Shown: one piece after another, positions 60,066-64,000 of the stretch
How positions within the stretch are numbered: the stretch's first letter is position 1
Layout: each line of letters starts with the position of its first letter
Origin: Streptomyces sp. Edi4
Lineage (GTDB): Bacteria > Actinomycetota > Actinomycetes > Streptomycetales > Streptomycetaceae
Length of the DNA: 64,000 nucleotides
Direction of reading: 5' to 3'
Assembly (NCBI RefSeq): GCF_040253615.1
Contig: NZ_JBEJGY010000004.1
Location: forward strand, 2,108,001 to 2,172,000
Program-made: the position numbers and the translations under genes
Notes under the pieces: model-generated
Databases searched by the model: none
Told to the model about the DNA's origin: nothing
Seen by the model: only the letters and a program-made list of their open reading frames with translations

Positions 60066-60647
60066 ATGCGTGTACCCATCCTCGCGCCGGCCTACGTCGG
60101 CGGCGTCCAGCTCATCGCGAACGCCTCCCGCCGCCTGCTGCCGGCGGCGGACCGCCAGGACCTGCTGCGCTCGTGCTCCACCAACGTCGACAACCTGTCC
60201 GCCGGGCGCTTCTCGACGCTCGCCACCAGTGCGCTGTTCGTCGAGGAGCCGATGGAGCTGCCGTACGCGCTGCTCCTGGTCGCCGTCCTCGGATACGCCG
60301 AGTACGCGCGGGGAGCCTGGTGGGCGGTGGGCGTCTTCCTGCTCGGCCACGTGGGCGCGACGCTCCTGGTGTACGGGGGGCTGCGCGCGAGCCGCCCCTC
60401 GCCCGCCGTCCGGCGCGCCGTGGACGTGGGCCCCAGCTACGGCCTCTACGCGGTCCTCGGCGCACTCACCTCGGCCCTTCCGCGCGGCCCGGTGCGCGGC
60501 GGTGTCCGCCTCGCTCTGCTCGCGCTCACCGCCCGGCCCGTGCTGCGGCCGGGGCGCACCTTCACCGAGGCGGGACACCTGACGGCACTGGGGCTCGGCC
60601 TCGGGCTCGCGGCGGCCGTGGACTACCGTTCGGTTCGAAACCGGTAG
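60066..60647 (+). CDS. Rhomboid-like membrane protein, second copy
   Basis: 193 aa. Four to five helices. The pair VDVGPSYGLYAVLGAL (Ser in a GPS motif) and EAGHLTALGLG (His) sits at the positions of the Ser/His dyad, closer to rhomboid than the protein at 9893. The N-terminus has NASRRLLP and a cytosolic stretch. Activity is plausible but unproven. It lies 28 nt before the phosphatase gene. Confidence 0.75.
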   Translation: MRVPILAPAYVGGVQLIANASRRLLPAADRQDLLRSCSTNVDNLSAGRFSTLATSALFVEEPMELPYALLLVAVLGYAEYARGAWWAVGVFLLGHVGATLLVYGGLRASRPSPAVRRAVDVGPSYGLYAVLGALTSALPRGPVRGGVRLALLALTARPVLRPGRTFTEAGHLTALGLGLGLAAAVDYRSVRNR

Positions 60648-60675
60648 ATTTCCCCTGTCCAGGAGCCGCCCGCCC

Positions 60676-61470
60676 ATGATCGCGATCCCCGCCACCACCG
60701 TCGCCAACCTGCGCGACCTCGGCTCCACCCCGCTCCCCGGCGGCCGCACGGTCCGCACCGGTCTGGTCTTCCGCGCCGGCCAGCTCGACCGCATGGACGC
60801 GAGCGCCGACCCGGCGGTGGCCGCGCTCGGCGTACGGACGATCGTGGACCTGCGCACCGCCGCCGAGCGCGCCGACCACCCCGACCGGGTGCCGGCCGGG
60901 GCGCGTCTGCTGATCGCCGACGCGCTCGCGGACAAGATCTCGGCATCGGGCGCGCCGGCCGCCGCGCAGCTCAAGCACGTCCTGGCCGACCCGGCGCTCG
61001 CCGAGAAGCACCTGGGCGGCGGCCGGGCGCAGACGCTGTTCGCCGACACCTACCGCTCGCTGGTCTCCTCCGGCTCGGCGCGCGCCGCCTACCGCACCCT
61101 CCTGACGGAGCTGGCCGCCGACGACGCGGGCCCGCTGCTGTTCCACTGCACGGCGGGCAAGGACCGCACGGGCTGGGGCGCGTCGGTGGTCCTCGCGCTG
61201 CTCGGCGCCGACGAGGCGACGATCGAGCGGGAGTACCTGTCGGTCAACCCCGCGGTGCGCCAGGCGTTCGCGCCGCTCGTCGAGGGTTTCGTCGCGCAGG
61301 GCGGCGACCCCGAGATCGCGCTGGCCGTCATCGGGGTGGTGCCCGCGTATCTCGCGGCGGCCCTCGACCAGGTCGCCACGGAGTACGGCTCGATGGAGAA
61401 GTACGTCCGCGAAGGGCTGGGGGTGCCCGACGACGCGGTCGCCCGGCTGCGCGGACGGCTCATCGCGTGA
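60676..61470 (+). CDS. Tyrosine-protein phosphatase (MptpB/Tyr_phosphatase_3 type)
   Basis: 264 aa. The catalytic loop HCTAGKDRTG has Cys158 and Arg164; the general acid region and NLRDLGSTPLPGG at the N-terminus are typical of the family, which also hydrolyses phosphoinositides. No signal peptide. It is close behind the rhomboid-like gene and may share its transcript. Confidence 0.92.
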   Translation: MIAIPATTVANLRDLGSTPLPGGRTVRTGLVFRAGQLDRMDASADPAVAALGVRTIVDLRTAAERADHPDRVPAGARLLIADALADKISASGAPAAAQLKHVLADPALAEKHLGGGRAQTLFADTYRSLVSSGSARAAYRTLLTELAADDAGPLLFHCTAGKDRTGWGASVVLALLGADEATIEREYLSVNPAVRQAFAPLVEGFVAQGGDPEIALAVIGVVPAYLAAALDQVATEYGSMEKYVREGLGVPDDAVARLRGRLIA

Positions 61471-61557
61471 TCGGCCCGCCCGGGCGTCAACTCGCCTGAG
61501 GGAGGGGCCCGTTGGGGCCAGGGGTGACCATCTCCACATTCGCTCGTTTTGCTGAAC

Positions 61558-63492
61558 GTGGCCCCAGAGCAGGACATCCTCAACCCACCCGCCCCCTCCG
61601 TCGGTGTCGAGCAGGCCGAGGCCGCGCTCGTCGAGCACTACCCACGCCTGGTGCGGCTCGCCTATCTCGTGCTGCCGCCCTCCCTCGGGCGCAACCGCCG
61701 GGTGCTGACCGCGCACGCGATCGTGCAGCGCTCGCTGCCGCGCGGCCGCGGCGGCCGCGGTGACGGCGCGGGCGATGGGCTGATCCCGGCGGCGCGGCGG
61801 GCCGATGCGGGCGGCGGGCCGGGGTATGCGTATGTGCGGCGGCGGGTGGTGCGCCAGGCCCTCGAAGCGGGGCTCCCGCTGCGGCGCAGGGCCTGGCCCA
61901 AGCGGGCGCAGTTCCCCCCGCTGCTGCCCCAGGTCTGGGGCCTGCGGCTGTTTCCGCGCTCCGGCGGCGCCGACGAACTCGCCCTCGACCAGCGCCTCTC
62001 GGCGCTGTCCGGGCCCGCGCGCGCGGCCTGTGTGCTGCGCGGCCTCGAACGGCTCGGGGACGAGGAGGTGTGCGCGGAGCTGGCCTCGGCCGGGGTCACC
62101 GAGGCGCGCCTGGCACTGGCCGAGGCCGTCGCCACCGAGACGCCGGCCGGGCTGCTCGAATCCGCCGAGTTCGACCCCTGCTCGCTCCAGGCGCGCCCCA
62201 CCGACCTGATGCGCCGCCGCCAGCACGGCAAGGCCGCGCTCGCCGCCGTCGCCGCGCTCGTGGTGTGCGGGGCGCTCATCGGGCTTCCGGGCGACGGCTG
62301 GGGGCCCGACGGTCCGGCCGCGCCGGCCTATGCGCAGAACCCGGCGGCCCGGGCCGCGCTCGACCCCGGGCACCTGCTGCGGGTCGAGCCCACGGCGTGG
62401 ACGACCGCGACCCGTACGGACTTCTCCGTCTGGCCGGCCCGGGGCGATCTCACCGCCGACACGGGGCTGTTGCGGCGGGCGCTCGCGGTGTGGGCGCGGC
62501 CGGGCGCGGCGGTCCAGGTGTCGGCGACGCCCGGCACCCCGTCCGGCCCGCCGATGGGCGCGCCCCAACTGCTGTTCGCGGGCGATGTGGACCGGGCCAG
62601 GGTGGTGCTGTTCTACGACGGGCTGCGGGTGGCCCGCTATGCCGAGCCACGCCAGGGCACGGCCGGCGCCGCGCTCGACTTCGCGCGGGTGGACGCGGCG
62701 GACGCGGCCTCCGCGAGCGCGCTCGTGGTGGGCAGGACCGACGGCAATGTGCGCTATCTGACGGCGCCCTGGGTGCGCGAGGCCTCCGTACGCGATCTGC
62801 TCACGCCGGGCGCGGGGGCGCGGCCGCTGCGCCGGGACAAGGACGGGGTGAGCGACCCGGTCATCTTCCCCGCGCAGCCCCGCCAGTGCACGTCCTGGGA
62901 GGCGCTCGAGTTCCGTGACGACAGCGGGGTGCGGCTCGTGACCGACCTCGGGGAGCTCGCGCCGGCCCGGCTGACGTGGGGGCCGCCCTCCAACCCCCAC
63001 GACGTCGGTGACCGCGCCGCGCGCGAGGGCTGGGCGCGGACCGCCTGCCTGCTGCCGACCGTCCGCTCGCACGGGGTGCGCTCGGTGAACGACTGGCAGT
63101 TCGCCCAGCAGGCGCTGCCCGAGAACAACGGCGCCGCCTCGTGGATCTGTACGCGCGCGGAGACCTGGCGGGGCGCGGGCAGCCGGGTGTTCGCGCAGTT
63201 CCAGGCGCCCTCGACCCGGCTCGCACCCGGCGCGATCGCGGCCCGCGCGGAGAACTCGGCGGCCTGCGGGCAGCGCGAGGCGCGGGTGCTCGCGGGGGTG
63301 TTGTGGAAGTCGCGCGGCGGCACGTGGTTCGTGCTGGCGGCGGGCAGTGAGCAGGTGGCGTCGGTGGCGCTGACGGGCGGAATGACCGCGAACGAGCGGG
63401 GCAACCTGCTGGCCGTGCGCGCGAAGGAAGGCGCGCGCGCCGAGCTCAACGGACGGCTGTCCGACGGGAGTCCGATCGCGACCCTGCGCTGA
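61558..63492 (+). CDS. Membrane-anchored protein with sigma-factor-like N-terminus
   Basis: 644 aa from GTG 61558; a TTG at 61549 adds three. Residues 17-75 (AALVEHYPRLVRLAYLVLPP) and 145-200 (LSALSGPARAACVLRGLERL then EEVCAELASAGVTEARLALA) recall ECF sigma regions 2 and 4, but the -10 binding core is poor. One membrane helix (about 225-245) separates this from a large outer domain (about 270-640) with Cys residues (PRQCTSWEAL, TACLLP, ASWICTRA). So the cytosolic part could sense or sequester and the outer part bind a signal. I recognise no named family. Confidence 0.7.
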   Translation: MAPEQDILNPPAPSVGVEQAEAALVEHYPRLVRLAYLVLPPSLGRNRRVLTAHAIVQRSLPRGRGGRGDGAGDGLIPAARRADAGGGPGYAYVRRRVVRQALEAGLPLRRRAWPKRAQFPPLLPQVWGLRLFPRSGGADELALDQRLSALSGPARAACVLRGLERLGDEEVCAELASAGVTEARLALAEAVATETPAGLLESAEFDPCSLQARPTDLMRRRQHGKAALAAVAALVVCGALIGLPGDGWGPDGPAAPAYAQNPAARAALDPGHLLRVEPTAWTTATRTDFSVWPARGDLTADTGLLRRALAVWARPGAAVQVSATPGTPSGPPMGAPQLLFAGDVDRARVVLFYDGLRVARYAEPRQGTAGAALDFARVDAADAASASALVVGRTDGNVRYLTAPWVREASVRDLLTPGAGARPLRRDKDGVSDPVIFPAQPRQCTSWEALEFRDDSGVRLVTDLGELAPARLTWGPPSNPHDVGDRAAREGWARTACLLPTVRSHGVRSVNDWQFAQQALPENNGAASWICTRAETWRGAGSRVFAQFQAPSTRLAPGAIAARAENSAACGQREARVLAGVLWKSRGGTWFVLAAGSEQVASVALTGGMTANERGNLLAVRAKEGARAELNGRLSDGSPIATLR

Positions 63493-63648
63493 TCACCGGC
63501 GGCGGGGGCCGCGGCCTCGGAGCGACCGGGGCTTCGGGGGTCGGGGGCGGGGGCCGGGCGCCGACCGCCCCCGGCCCTCACGCGCCGCAGCGCAACAAAG
63601 CGGCCCCGACCCCTGTCGCCGCGGCGTACCCATCAGTACATTGACGCC

Positions 63649-64000
63649 ATGTCTAATACGCCGCAGCCCGCTCCGGTCGCGGAGGAGCGCATCGAGCTCA
63701 AGGCCCGCGCCGTCTCGTTCGCCTGGGACGACACGCCCCTGCACTGGATACCCGGCGACCCGTTCACCGGCCACACCATCAACGTGCTGCACCTGCTGCT
63801 CCCGGCCGGTGAGCGCTGGTTCGTGCACGTCTACAAGCAGGTCCTGCCGTACATCACGGACGACCGGCTGCGCGAGGACGTCATCGGGTTCATCGGCCAG
63901 GAGGCGATGCACTCCGCCGCGCACGACGACGTACTCCCCCACCTCAAGAAGCTCGGCCTGGACCCGACGCCCTACACCGCTCAGGTGGACTGGCTGTTCG
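63649..64000 (+). CDS. Metal-dependent hydrolase (PF10118 type), truncated by the window edge
   Basis: The first 117 residues are seen. FIGQEAMHSAAHDDVLPHL places Glu and His in the typical ferritin-like/hydrolase helix of the family, and HWIPGDPFTGHTINVLHLLL precedes it. TACATT lies 6 nt before the ATG, suggesting a leaderless start. Substrate unknown. Confidence 0.88.
   Translation, partial: MSNTPQPAPVAEERIELKARAVSFAWDDTPLHWIPGDPFTGHTINVLHLLLPAGERWFVHVYKQVLPYITDDRLREDVIGFIGQEAMHSAAHDDVLPHLKKLGLDPTPYTAQVDWLF

Overview
The base composition (very GC-rich, third codon positions almost all G or C), the many GTG starts and the gene content all point to a Streptomyces chromosome. Diagnostic genes include PspA with its PspAA partner, NsdA-type regulator, DUF3043, DUF4191, lipA/lipB, paired glnA and glnII with GlnR boxes, and AceE/SucB/Lpd. 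The order resembles the conserved core around S. coelicolor SCO2165-SCO2230, recalled from memory and not searched. I see no rRNA, tRNA, CRISPR array, integrase or intact transposon.

Layout. 1-3.3 kb: a minus-strand envelope-stress group (pspA, pspAA, histidine kinase, response regulator) next to a divergent DUF3043 membrane protein. 3.3-12.2 kb: a methyltransferase, an HtrA-like lipoprotein protease, and cobalamin late-assembly genes (cobU fused to a degenerate metallo-beta-lactamase domain, cobT, cobS) interrupted by an MprF-like synthase, a rhomboid-like protein and an unknown His-motif membrane protein. 12.2-18 kb: a four-gene minus-strand locus encoding an Agd3-like secreted deacetylase, a PelF-like glycosyltransferase, a polytopic membrane protein and a spherulin-4/GH135-like protein. 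I read it as a Pel/galactosaminogalactan-like exopolysaccharide locus. 18.2-27.2 kb: pepA, lpd, sucB, a GntR repressor and aceE, which form the core of 2-oxoacid dehydrogenase metabolism.

27-35.8 kb holds mixed accessory metabolism and regulators, with two paralogous GntR regulators around a small membrane gene. 35.8-36.8 kb is a non-coding array of about 102-bp repeats. 36.8-45.4 kb carries an FAD oxidoreductase, an NsdA-like regulator, lipB, lipA, DUF4191, an RDD protein and glnA. 45.4-46.1 kb is a small foreign-looking patch with an HTH-like ORF and a broken FG-GAP/VCBS fragment. 46-48 kb has a NicO nickel/cobalt permease behind a cobalamin riboswitch, plus an ArsR regulator.

48-64 kb includes a two-gene operon (vWA/Ro60-like protein plus an unknown protein with a Fis-like C-terminal HTH) directly upstream of glnII. 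It continues with a winged-helix protein, a second two-component system, an RsmC-like methyltransferase, a DUF1996 secreted protein, another rhomboid-like protein, a tyrosine phosphatase, a membrane-anchored sigma-like protein, and a truncated metal-dependent hydrolase at the edge.

The strongest leads for something new are the exopolysaccharide locus, the vWA plus Fis-HTH operon, and a palindromic Streptomyces-type repeat apparently captured in frame inside aceE. All family names come from reading the sequence and from memory; no database search was run.
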